44,449 nucleotides of DNA from NCBI GenBank assembly GCA_015478585.1, contig JADMIM010000021.1:1-44449 (forward strand), given 5' to 3'. This DNA is from Thermaceae bacterium. GTDB lineage: Bacteria; Deinococcota; Deinococci; Deinococcales; Thermaceae. The notes under the pieces were generated by a model that saw only the letters and a list, made by a program, of their open reading frames with translations, was not told where the DNA came from and did not search any database. Below, piece by piece: positions 7,862 through 15,665 of the stretch (position 1 is its first letter; the number at the start of each line of letters is the position of its first letter). Position numbers and translations under genes: made by a program.

Positions 7862-8901
7862 AAACACCAGCCAATCCTTCATCTACCCCTGCTGCGAGTG
7901 AGGAATCGGTTTTTCTGGTGCAGCGTCTGCGTCGCTTGCGAACGAGTGCGGCCTTGCGCGAGAGCATCGCCGAGACCGTAGTGCGCCCCAGCGATCTGAT
8001 CCTGCCGTTTTTCGTGGTTCCGGGAACCGGCGTGGAGCAGCCGATTGCTTCCATGCCTGGAGTCTCGCGTCACAGTGTGGACGGCTTCTTGGTGCAGCTC
8101 GAGCGGGCCATGCGGCTGGGGGTGCGCTCTATCGTGCTGTTCGGGGTGTTGCCTGATAACGCCAAAGATGAGGCTGCCGCAGGGGCCTCCGACCCCAGTG
8201 GCCCGGTTCCCAGCGCTATTCGAGCCGCCCGGCAGGCTTTTGGCAACGACCTGGTGATTTATTCCGACGTGTGCTTGTGTGCCCATACCTCGCATGGGCA
8301 CTGCGGTTTGCTCAAGCAGACTCCCAGAGGGGTGGTCATAGACAACGACTCCTCGCTGCGCCAGTTGGCAGCTATGGCCCTGGCCCATGCCGAGGCCGGG
8401 GTGGATTTGGTAGCCCCGTCCGACATGATGGATGGGCGGGTGGGCTATATTCGTCAAGCCCTGGATGCCGCCGGGCACAGTGAGGTGGGAATTTTGGCCT
8501 ATGCCGTAAAATATGCCAGCGCTTTCTACGGCCCCTTCCGCGAGGCGGCTCACTCGGCCCCCAGTTTTGGCGACCGGGCCACTTACCAGATGGATCCCCG
8601 CAATGCCCGCGAAGCCCTGCGCGAAGCGGCCCTAGACCTGGCCGAGGGGGCTGATATGTTGATGGTCAAGCCAGCCCTGCCCTATCTCGATATCCTGGCT
8701 CGCTTGCGCCCCACCACCCAGTTACCCCTGGTGGCTTATAACGTGAGTGGGGAGTATGCCATGCTCAAGGCAGCTGTCAAAGTGGGGGTTTTGGACGAGC
8801 CCAAGGCGGTGCGTGAAGTGCTGCACTCGCTCAAGCGGGCAGGGGCCGATCTGATCATTACCTACCATGCCGTAGAAGCCCTCGAGCAACAATGGATTTG
8901 A
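7852..8901 (+). CDS. hemB: Porphobilinogen synthase (delta-aminolevulinate dehydratase)
   Basis: It condenses two 5-aminolevulinate molecules into porphobilinogen. The 349-residue product has the zinc site DVCLCAHTSHGHCG (Cys141, Cys143, Cys151), indicating a zinc-dependent enzyme. The two active-site lysines are visible in AVKYASAFYGPFREA (Lys220) and MVKPALPYLD (Lys273, Schiff base). The first 20 or so residues are low in complexity and not conserved. The ATG overlaps the hemD end by 10 nt, with GAGGAG just upstream. Confidence 0.96.
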   Translation: MLLETPANPSSTPAASEESVFLVQRLRRLRTSAALRESIAETVVRPSDLILPFFVVPGTGVEQPIASMPGVSRHSVDGFLVQLERAMRLGVRSIVLFGVLPDNAKDEAAAGASDPSGPVPSAIRAARQAFGNDLVIYSDVCLCAHTSHGHCGLLKQTPRGVVIDNDSSLRQLAAMALAHAEAGVDLVAPSDMMDGRVGYIRQALDAAGHSEVGILAYAVKYASAFYGPFREAAHSAPSFGDRATYQMDPRNAREALREAALDLAEGADMLMVKPALPYLDILARLRPTTQLPLVAYNVSGEYAMLKAAVKVGVLDEPKAVREVLHSLKRAGADLIITYHAVEALEQQWI

Positions 8902-10064
8902 CGGAGGACGGATTGCTGCATTCTTATCACAACTGGCTCAGCTTCAGGCTTTCCCGGCGCTGGGTATGGGTGACGTTTGGGGTCATCGTGGTGTTTTTGG
9001 TGGCCCAGGTGGGCTGGTGGATTATTTTCCAGCGCCAGTATATCCAGCAAACCATAGATTATGCCGAGACCAGTTGGCTCGAGCAAGCCGCCCTGGTACA
9101 GCAGTTGTGGGCAGCCACCAGCCCCCAGGAGCGGCCTACCCTGGTAGCCCGGCTCAAGCAGGATTTTCCCCAGCTCGAGGTGCGGGACAATCGAGTATAC
9201 GTGCGCCCCGAGCAGCTCTCGAGCTACCGTGAGCAGCAGTTGCGCTTCTTGCGGATGTTCGCTTTTGAAGGGCCGTTTTTTCTGGTAGTGATGCTGCTGG
9301 GGCTGTGGGTGATTGCCCACAGCCTGGCTTCTGAACGAGAGTTCAAGCGTCGCCAGCAAAACTTTCTGATGGCCGCCACCCACGAGTTTCGCACCCCCAT
9401 CAGTACCCTGCGGTTGTTGGTGCAAACCCTCGAGCTGCGCGAGCTGCCCAAAGAAAAACAGCGCACCTACCTGACCCACATGAGCCAGGAAATTATTCGT
9501 TTGGAAGACCTGTCCGAACGCTTGCTGGCGACAGCGCGGCTCGAGCAGGGGCTAAACCGGGCCAATATCAGCACCCACGACCTAAACCAAGTAGTCAGCC
9601 AGGCCCTATCGCGCCAGCGAGACGTGCTGGAAGCTCGAGGGGCGGTGATTCACCTGGAACTTTGGCCCCAGGCTCTGCCCGTCGAACTCGACCCCGAAGC
9701 CTTTACCCTGGTGTTGTCGAATTTGCTCGAGAACGCAGTGAAATATAGCCCCAGTCCCAGCAAGCCAGTCTGGGTACGACTCAAAGCCCAAGAGCCTCAG
9801 GCCCTGCTCGAGGTCGAAGACCGGGGCATCGGTGTCCAAGCGGGCGAAATCACCAACCTTTTTGAGCCGTTTTATCGCTCTGGTGACGAGCAGACCCGCG
9901 AGACGCGGGGCCTGGGTCTGGGGCTGTATTTGGTGCGCTCGATCACTCGGCTGATGGGCGGCAGCGTGGAGGTCGAAGCTCTCGAGCAGGGTTCGCGCTT
10001 TACCGTACGCTTGCCCTTGCTGGCTCAGGCCAGCCGGGCATCAGCCGACAGGAGCCCGGCATGA
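8892..10064 (+). CDS. Membrane sensor histidine kinase within the heme operon
   Basis: This is a 390-residue two-component sensor. Transmembrane helices lie at residues about 25-46 and 125-146 and enclose an outside loop of about 78 residues with no recognisable sensor fold. The second helix runs almost directly into the HisKA domain (ATHEFRTPISTLRLL, His164), so no HAMP domain is apparent. The ATPase domain follows with N box SNLLENAVKYSP, G1 EDRGIGV and G2 RGLGLGLYLV. The start overlaps the hemB end and the stop overlaps the regulator start (ATGA). Its position suggests it senses heme, a porphyrin intermediate or a redox cue, but the sequence does not reveal the ligand. Confidence 0.92.
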   Translation: MDLTEDGLLHSYHNWLSFRLSRRWVWVTFGVIVVFLVAQVGWWIIFQRQYIQQTIDYAETSWLEQAALVQQLWAATSPQERPTLVARLKQDFPQLEVRDNRVYVRPEQLSSYREQQLRFLRMFAFEGPFFLVVMLLGLWVIAHSLASEREFKRRQQNFLMAATHEFRTPISTLRLLVQTLELRELPKEKQRTYLTHMSQEIIRLEDLSERLLATARLEQGLNRANISTHDLNQVVSQALSRQRDVLEARGAVIHLELWPQALPVELDPEAFTLVLSNLLENAVKYSPSPSKPVWVRLKAQEPQALLEVEDRGIGVQAGEITNLFEPFYRSGDEQTRETRGLGLGLYLVRSITRLMGGSVEVEALEQGSRFTVRLPLLAQASRASADRSPA

Positions 10065-10771
10065 AGGGGCGGGTGCTGATTGTCGAGGACGAGCCTGCAA
10101 TGGCCCAAGTACTCCTGGACAACCTGCTGAGCGAGGGTTTGAGCGGGAGCATCGCTGCCGATGGCCTCACCGCCCAGGAGCAGTGGCGTAGCCTCAACCC
10201 CGACTTGGTCGTACTGGACGTGATGTTGCCCAAGCAAGGGGGTCTCGAGGTGTGCCGCAAGATGCGGGCGGCGGGCTTTCAGACCCCAGTGCTGTTTTTG
10301 TCGGCCAGGGGTCAGCCCGAAGACCGGGTGGAGGGCTTGCGGGTGGGTGGAGATGACTATATGGGTAAGCCCTTCCACCTGCCGGAGTTTTTGCTGCGGG
10401 TACATAACCTGTTGCGCCGCCGGGCCGAAACCGGGGCCGCCCCCAGCTACGACTTTGGGGGGCATAGCGTGGATTTTCGCTCCTGGACAGTTCGCTTAGC
10501 CGATGGCTCGAGCGAGACCTTGGGTGAGCGTGAGCTTGCTATCTTCAAGTTGCTTATGACGCGGGCCGGCGAGGTGGTCAGCCGCGACGAAATCCTCGAC
10601 CGGGTGTGGGGCCAGGAAGTATTTCCCTCCAGCCGCACCATAGACAACTTCGTGCTGCGTCTGCGCCGCCTGTTCGAGCCCGACCCGGCTAACCCGGTCT
10701 ACTTTCATACGGTCTGGGGGGTGGGCTATCGCTTTACCCCCCAAGGCGTACCCGACAAGGAGTCGGCATGA
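10061..10771 (+). CDS. OmpR/PhoB-family response regulator, partner of the adjacent kinase
   Basis: The 236-residue regulator has a receiver domain (acidic pair ED near residue 10, phosphoacceptor Asp53 in VVLDVMLPKQGG, conserved Lys in DDYMGKPF) and a C-terminal winged-helix domain (about 135-230) with the family motif SRTIDNFVLRLRRLFE. It is translationally coupled to the kinase by an ATGA overlap. Its own stop overlaps the start of a 12-codon ORF that leads into hemE. It probably regulates heme-related promoters, possibly this operon; no target site could be defined. Confidence 0.93.
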   Translation: MKGRVLIVEDEPAMAQVLLDNLLSEGLSGSIAADGLTAQEQWRSLNPDLVVLDVMLPKQGGLEVCRKMRAAGFQTPVLFLSARGQPEDRVEGLRVGGDDYMGKPFHLPEFLLRVHNLLRRRAETGAAPSYDFGGHSVDFRSWTVRLADGSSETLGERELAIFKLLMTRAGEVVSRDEILDRVWGQEVFPSSRTIDNFVLRLRRLFEPDPANPVYFHTVWGVGYRFTPQGVPDKESA

Positions 10772-10806
10772 GTACCCAAAATTTCCCCCTCGAGGAGACC
10801 CTGTGA
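10768..10806 (+). CDS. 12-codon ORF bridging the response regulator and hemE
   Basis: ATG at 10768 overlaps the regulator stop (ATGA). The frame reads MSTQNFPLEETL and stops with TGA at 10804-10806, which overlaps the GTG start of hemE (GTGA at 10803). It spans the whole 31-nt gap between the two genes and contains the GAGGAG (10792-10797) that serves hemE. It looks like a device that carries a terminating ribosome on to hemE. Whether the peptide has a function of its own is unknown. Confidence 0.45.
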   Translation: MSTQNFPLEETL

Positions 10807-11885
10807 GTTCTACTGAAACCCAGATTCGCCAAGCCACTCCGCCCTCGAGCCCACACGACAGCGATACGGCCCTTTTTCTGCGGGCGGCGTGGGGTCAAGA
10901 CACCGAGCGAGCCCCGCTGTGGCTGATGCGTCAGGCGGGCCGGTATCTGCCGGAATACCTCGCCATCAAGGCCAAGTCCAGCTTCTGGGAGATGGTACGC
11001 ACCCCCGAACTTGCCGCCGAAGTCAGTTTGCAACCCCTGCGGCGTTTCCCACTCGATGCTGCCATCATCTTTAGCGACATCATGACCCCCCTGCCCGCCC
11101 TGGGTATCGAGATTGCTTTTAATCCGGGCCCGGTGGTTGCCAATCCAATTCGGACGAAGGCCCAAATAGAGGCCCTGCGCAGGCCCGAAGCCGAGGAGAT
11201 CGCGCCATTTTTAGCTAAAGCCATCGGTTTGACTCGAGCCGAACTCAGCGCCCGTAACATCCCCGTCATTGGCTTTGGCGGCGCTCCGCTTACCCTGGCG
11301 ACCTATCTGATTCAGGGCTCGGGTTCTAAGGAGTACGAGGACTTCCGGGCCTTCTTGCGGCTCGAGCCTGCTGCTACCCACGCTCTCTTGGGTAAGCTCA
11401 CCGAGCTTTCGATTGACTACCTGAAACTCCAGATTGAAGCCGGTGCTCGAGCTATCCAGCTTTTCGACTCCTGGGCGGGGCTACACGATTGGGCTACCTA
11501 CCGGGAATTCGCCCTGCCCTATAACAGGGCAATTTTTCAGGCTCTGGCGGGTTTAGGGGTGCCCCGCATATATCTGGCTGTGGGGGCCTCGCACCTGTAT
11601 CCGGTTATTGCCGAGTTGCCCTGCGAGGTGGTGAGCGTGGATTGGCGGCTTCCCCTAAACCATATTCGTTCGCACTTCCCCAACCGTACCCTGCAAGGCA
11701 ACCTCGACCCTAGTGTGCTGCTGGCCTCTCCCGAGGTCATCACCCATGAGGCTCATCAGGTTTTGCAAGCTGGACTGGGTGGAGCGCATATCTTCAACCT
11801 CGGGCACGGGGTGATCCGCACTACCCCGCTCGAGCACGTAGCCCATCTAGCCGAGGTCGTCCGGGCCTTTGACCGGCGCTCATAG
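10803..11885 (+). CDS. hemE: Uroporphyrinogen decarboxylase
   Basis: It decarboxylates the four acetate side chains of uroporphyrinogen III to give coproporphyrinogen III. The 360-residue product starts with GTG, supported by GAGGAG 5 nt upstream. Motifs are LWLMRQAGRYLPEY (active-site Arg43 and Arg47), AAIIFSDIMTPLPALG with the catalytic Asp, GFGGAPLTLATYLIQG, IQLFDSWAG and GNLDPSVLLA. The first 20 residues are polar and not conserved. It is followed after 56 nt by hemQ. Confidence 0.95.
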   Translation: MSSTETQIRQATPPSSPHDSDTALFLRAAWGQDTERAPLWLMRQAGRYLPEYLAIKAKSSFWEMVRTPELAAEVSLQPLRRFPLDAAIIFSDIMTPLPALGIEIAFNPGPVVANPIRTKAQIEALRRPEAEEIAPFLAKAIGLTRAELSARNIPVIGFGGAPLTLATYLIQGSGSKEYEDFRAFLRLEPAATHALLGKLTELSIDYLKLQIEAGARAIQLFDSWAGLHDWATYREFALPYNRAIFQALAGLGVPRIYLAVGASHLYPVIAELPCEVVSVDWRLPLNHIRSHFPNRTLQGNLDPSVLLASPEVITHEAHQVLQAGLGGAHIFNLGHGVIRTTPLEHVAHLAEVVRAFDRRS

Positions 11886-11941
11886 GGGTAACAGGCTTCT
11901 CGTCCTCACCGCCGCAAAATATTGCTGATAGGAGCAACCAC

Positions 11942-12760
11942 ATGTCTCAAGAAACCAGACCACCCGAATCCACCCGCCCCAACCCTTCCGAGCAGCGCGA
12001 TTACAGCGAAAAGCAGACCCGCCGTATGGTAGACCTAGACCCCGCCGGGCTTATCAGCCGCAAGGCTCCCGACCAAGTCAAGCGCCAGTTTCTTAACTAC
12101 GCTTTTTATAAGCTAGACCCAGCCTTTCGCCGCCTGCCAAAAGAAGAGCAGGCTGCCGCCAAGGCCCAGTTTACCCAAGTGGTGTGCCGTTGGTCGGAGC
12201 GGGGTGAGGGCTTTATTTTGCGCAGCTACTCGCTGGTGGGAATGCGGGCCGATGTAGATTTTATGCTCTGGCGAATCGCTTTTGGGGTGAATGACTTCCA
12301 GAGTATGCAGGCCGAACTCAACAAGACTCCCCTGATGGCCTACCTGAGCCAACCCTACTCATTTCTTTCGATGCAGAAGCGCTCGATTTATGTAGACCGT
12401 TTCAACCCCGAGGGCGAGGGGGTTTCCCTGCTGCCAGGGCAAGGCAACTATTTGTTTGTCTATCCCTTTGTCAAAACCCGCCCCTGGTACGACCTTTCCC
12501 CCCAGGCTCGGCAGGGCATGATGGACGAGCACATCTATGTCTCGGCTCCCTTCCAGGGCGTGACCCTCAACACCTCGTATTCCTATGGCATTGATGACCA
12601 GGAGTTTATCGTGGCCTTCGACTCCAACTATCCCCAGGAGTTCGTGGACTTGGTGCAGCGGCTGCGCTTCACTGAAGCCAGCCAATACACCCTCTCCGAT
12701 ACGCCGATGTTTACTTGTATCAAAAAGCCTATCCAAGAGGTGATGGAAGACCTGGCTTGA
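11942..12760 (+). CDS. hemQ: Coproheme decarboxylase HemQ (chlorite dismutase family)
   Basis: HemQ (ChdC) converts iron-coproporphyrin III to heme b in the coproporphyrin-dependent pathway. The 272-residue protein has the expected two-lobed dimeric alpha/beta-barrel pattern. The key motif is YPFVKTRPWYDLS (Tyr174 and Lys178 by position), followed by MMDEH with the proximal His197. The first 35 residues are polar and probably disordered. AGGAG precedes the ATG at about 7 nt spacing. It is the last gene of the operon and its presence argues against the classical protoporphyrin route as the main path. Chlorite dismutase activity is unlikely in this context. Confidence 0.92.
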   Translation: MSQETRPPESTRPNPSEQRDYSEKQTRRMVDLDPAGLISRKAPDQVKRQFLNYAFYKLDPAFRRLPKEEQAAAKAQFTQVVCRWSERGEGFILRSYSLVGMRADVDFMLWRIAFGVNDFQSMQAELNKTPLMAYLSQPYSFLSMQKRSIYVDRFNPEGEGVSLLPGQGNYLFVYPFVKTRPWYDLSPQARQGMMDEHIYVSAPFQGVTLNTSYSYGIDDQEFIVAFDSNYPQEFVDLVQRLRFTEASQYTLSDTPMFTCIKKPIQEVMEDLA

Positions 12761-12776
12761 GAGGGTCTTGCCCGCT

Positions 12777-12801
12777 TCCCCTCTTGCAAAGGGTGAGGGG
12801 A
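12777..12801. terminator. Possible hairpin terminator after hemQ
   Basis: TCCCCTC (12777-12783) pairs with GAGGGGA (12795-12801) in the 65-bp gap between the convergent hemQ and GGDEF-EAL genes. No strong T-run follows, so termination efficiency is uncertain. Confidence 0.3.
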
Positions 12802-12825
12802 CTTTGCTCAAAGATTTGGTTTGTA

Positions 12826-14919
12826 TCAGACTCCTGATCTGGCTCGAGGGATCTGATGATCAACCGGGCATCTTAACAAAGCGGTGATCTGGTCAGCCGG
12901 TAGAGCTTTGGAGTATAGCCAACCCTGGGCGTAGATACAACCCAAAGCCTGAAGCTGGGCTGCTTGGGCACGGGATTCTACCCCTTCGGCCACAGTGCGC
13001 ATTTTGAACGTGCGGGCGATGGAAAGCATGGCTCCTACCAGGGTGCTGGGGTGGTTGAATTGGCTCAGGTTTTGCACGAAAGAGCCATCTATTTTCAGAG
13101 CATCAAAGGTCAGGCGGTGTAAATAGCCCAAGGACGAATAGCCCGTGCCAAAGTCGTCTAGACACAAGCCCACACCCAACGCGCGCAGTTGGCGAATGTG
13201 TAGAGCAGCTTCCTCAAAGCGGTTAATCAGGGCGCTCTCGAGCAATTCCAGAGTTAGCCACTCGGCTAAGCAACCGGTGGCCTCGAGGGTTTGTCGAACC
13301 GTGTCCACAAAGTCTGGGCGCTCGAACTGATGCACCGAGATGTTCACACTGACCTGACCTTGAACTAGCCCCTGGCCTTGCCAGCGCACCATCTGATGGC
13401 AGGCTTCACTCAGAATCCAATTGCCCAAATCTACGATCAGGCCAGACTCCTCGGCTACCAATACTAGCTCGTTGGGGGGCACTGACCCCAGGGCTTCAGG
13501 GGGTTTGCTCCAGCGCAGCAGGGCCTCGAGGGCTACGATTTTACCTGTGGCAATTTCCACGATGGGCTGATACTCGAGGTGAAAGCTGTGGCTGGGATCG
13601 TGCTCGAGGGCTTGGTGTAAGGCGTGTTCAATCATGGCTCGGCGGGTGGTTTCGGCATCTAGCCCGGTATCAAAAACCCTCCATCCAGTGCCCTCGGCTT
13701 TAGCACGGTACATAGCAATATCGGCCAAACGCAGCAAGATTGAACTGTCGCAGCCATGCTGCGGAAACAAGGCAATACCTATACTGGCCCCCAAAAAATA
13801 ATCGCTCTCGCCCAGCTTCAAGGGCGGTGTGAGGCTGTGCAACAGTTGTTGGCTAAGGGATTGGGCCTCACTTTGCAGGTCGAGCTGTTGGGGTAGCACC
13901 ACCATGAACTCATCGCCCCCCAAGCGAGCTAGCAGGCTGTGGGGTGGAACCTGTGCGGCAAAACGCTTGGATACTTCTTGTAAAGCGATGTCTCCCACCG
14001 GATGACCGGCGATGTCGTTAATTTGCTTGAAGCGATCGAGGTCAATGACCAACACCGCAAATGGCTGGGCTTTGCTCAGCTCATCGGCTAACTTCTGTTC
14101 GACATAACTGCGATTAGCAAGATGGGTCAGGGAGTCGTAGAGGGCCAGGTGCTCGAGAGCCTGGGTGCGTTCTTTGACGCGAACTTCTAGGCCTTCGGCA
14201 AAATGCTGTAAATCTTGGTGGGCTTGACCAAGGTTTCTGAGTACCAAGGTCTGGTACTGATAAATCATGCGGGTAAACTCGAGGTTGAGCGCTAATGCGC
14301 CTATCCAGAAAGTAGGAGGTAGGCTCACCCAACCAGATGTACTTAGCTGCTCGAGCAAAGCTGAAAAGTTGATCACCATCCAGGCTGCGAATAAAACCGG
14401 AAAGTTTCGCACTGGCCCATAGGTATGGTGTTTAAAACGTTCAACCAGCGACCAACTCACCGCAATTACCTGATTAAGGGCTAGCACCAAGCCCGGCAGG
14501 AGGGCAATAGCCTGCGGGAAGCCATAGGGATTGGGCTGGGTTCCCCCCACGAAAGCCTGAGGAAATAGAAGCAGACCCAGCGCACAGCCCGCCGAAATAA
14601 CCCAGTACATCCGCTCGAGCCAGGCCAGAGGTTGACCCGCCAGTTTTCTCGAGTAGCGCATACCAATAGGGGGCAGGGTAGTCGCAAACAAGTACGTCCA
14701 CCACAGCGCCGAGTCGGCAGCAACCCAGCCGCTATGCTGTAGGAATAAAGACGAGAGTATGAGGTTGACGGCCAGGGTTACGGTGCGATAGGAGCGAACC
14801 AGTTGCCGGGTCTCAGGGTCGCTAGGGCGTAAGGATAGACCGATTAGCCACACCGCCCAGCAGAAACAGCCAGTGATTAGTTCTGGTAATGACCAGGCGG
14901 GCAGATAAATACTCATCAT
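12826..14919 (-). CDS. Membrane GGDEF-EAL cyclic-di-GMP protein
   Basis: This 697-residue protein has an N-terminal membrane region (about six to seven hydrophobic helices, residues 10-215), a short coiled coil (about 225-255), a GGDEF domain (about 255-420) and an EAL domain (about 425-685). The GGDEF motif is intact in RLGGDEFMVV (334-338). The EAL motif in ALEALLRW (465-467) and the downstream DDFGTGYSSLGYL are also intact, so both cyclase and phosphodiesterase activity are possible. In many such hybrids one activity dominates; this cannot be decided here. The first two codons are both ATG. The gene is monocistronic and convergent with the heme operon. Confidence 0.92.
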   Translation of the reverse strand: MMSIYLPAWSLPELITGCFCWAVWLIGLSLRPSDPETRQLVRSYRTVTLAVNLILSSLFLQHSGWVAADSALWWTYLFATTLPPIGMRYSRKLAGQPLAWLERMYWVISAGCALGLLLFPQAFVGGTQPNPYGFPQAIALLPGLVLALNQVIAVSWSLVERFKHHTYGPVRNFPVLFAAWMVINFSALLEQLSTSGWVSLPPTFWIGALALNLEFTRMIYQYQTLVLRNLGQAHQDLQHFAEGLEVRVKERTQALEHLALYDSLTHLANRSYVEQKLADELSKAQPFAVLVIDLDRFKQINDIAGHPVGDIALQEVSKRFAAQVPPHSLLARLGGDEFMVVLPQQLDLQSEAQSLSQQLLHSLTPPLKLGESDYFLGASIGIALFPQHGCDSSILLRLADIAMYRAKAEGTGWRVFDTGLDAETTRRAMIEHALHQALEHDPSHSFHLEYQPIVEIATGKIVALEALLRWSKPPEALGSVPPNELVLVAEESGLIVDLGNWILSEACHQMVRWQGQGLVQGQVSVNISVHQFERPDFVDTVRQTLEATGCLAEWLTLELLESALINRFEEAALHIRQLRALGVGLCLDDFGTGYSSLGYLHRLTFDALKIDGSFVQNLSQFNHPSTLVGAMLSIARTFKMRTVAEGVESRAQAAQLQALGCIYAQGWLYSKALPADQITALLRCPVDHQIPRARSGV

Positions 14920-15342
14920 TATGGATACTCTAGCAGGGTATATGAGTTGGTGAGATTGAATTTGACCCAGCCAGGTAGGGTGTAAGTAGAGCGATTTTTA
15001 TGGATAAGCCTTGCATAGCCGAAACCGCGATACCACGCTGGAGTCATCAGGAAAAACCCCATAATGCTCCAGAAAAGGCTCCCGTTCGGCTCTCCCAGCC
15101 TATGCTGCTATGCAGTCTAACCGGAAAAGTTTATGGGTTTGGCTAGATACCAAGCATCCTAGAGCGGTTTTCGCAAAGAACCTTGAGGTAGCCTGGGCCT
15201 ATTTACTGTGCCCATCTGAGCAGAGAACCGCGATAGGGATGGTTGCCTGCGCCGTAGCCATACGGCATTGCAGTAATGGGGCTCGAGCCGAAATTGGACG
15301 AGGTGCGGGTGTTTTTGGATTGCCAGCCCCAAGTTCTTTAGG
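14920..15342. other. Gene-poor stretch with repeat-family sequences
   Basis: No credible coding region is present. It holds an isolated repeat end GAAACCGCGATA (15021-15032) and the complete 76-bp repeat at 15160-15235. The remainder shows nothing recognisable. Confidence 0.6.
15160..15235. repeat. 76-bp MITE-like repeat, copy 1
   Basis: Starts TAGAGCGGTTTTCG and ends GAGAACCGCGATA. It aligns without gaps over 76 bp to 24121-24196, with about ten differences (about 87% identity by eye). The ends form an imperfect terminal inverted repeat of about 12 bp. It sits in noncoding DNA. Confidence 0.75.
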
Positions 15343-15648
15343 ATGATGTTTGCCGTAGAAGCGGATATAGTTTATTATGTAATAGACATAATAAATTTTG
15401 TCAGTGCCAGTGCACCAGTTCTTTCGCCGAAAACCTGGTATGGGATGCCCGCGTATGCCAAGGATGGCAAGGTGGTCTGCTTCTTCCAAAGCGCACAGAA
15501 GTTCAAGACGAGGTACGCGATATTGGGTTTTAGCGACGCGGCGAACCTCGACGAAGGTGTCCTATGGCCGACTACCTTCGCGCTTAAGGAGTTGGCTGCT
15601 GCCGAAGAGGCAAGGATCAGCACGCTTGTGAAGAAAGCGGTGAGTTGA
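15343..15648 (+). pseudogene. 5'-truncated DUF1801-type protein gene
   Basis: From about 15400 the frame encodes [20 protein letters not shown] and then [16 protein letters not shown] and [18 protein letters not shown], matching the C-terminal part of a small DUF1801-like family that is common in actinobacteria. Those proteins normally have about 50 or more additional N-terminal residues. Here the preceding 19 codons are AT-rich and contain a palindrome rather than homologous sequence. The gene therefore lost its 5' part and is probably a relic of horizontal transfer. Family recognition is from memory of the motif, so the name is less certain than the truncation. Confidence 0.6.
15371..15395. 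promoter_or_regulatory. Perfect palindrome, possible operator relic
   Basis: TTTATTATGT (15371-15380), 5 nt, then its exact complement ACATAATAAA (15386-15395). It is very AT-rich against a GC-rich background and lies at the junction where homology to the DUF1801 family begins. It resembles a dimeric repressor site, but no intact gene is obviously controlled by it. Confidence 0.4.
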
Positions 15649-15665
15649 GTAGGTGAGTTTTACCT

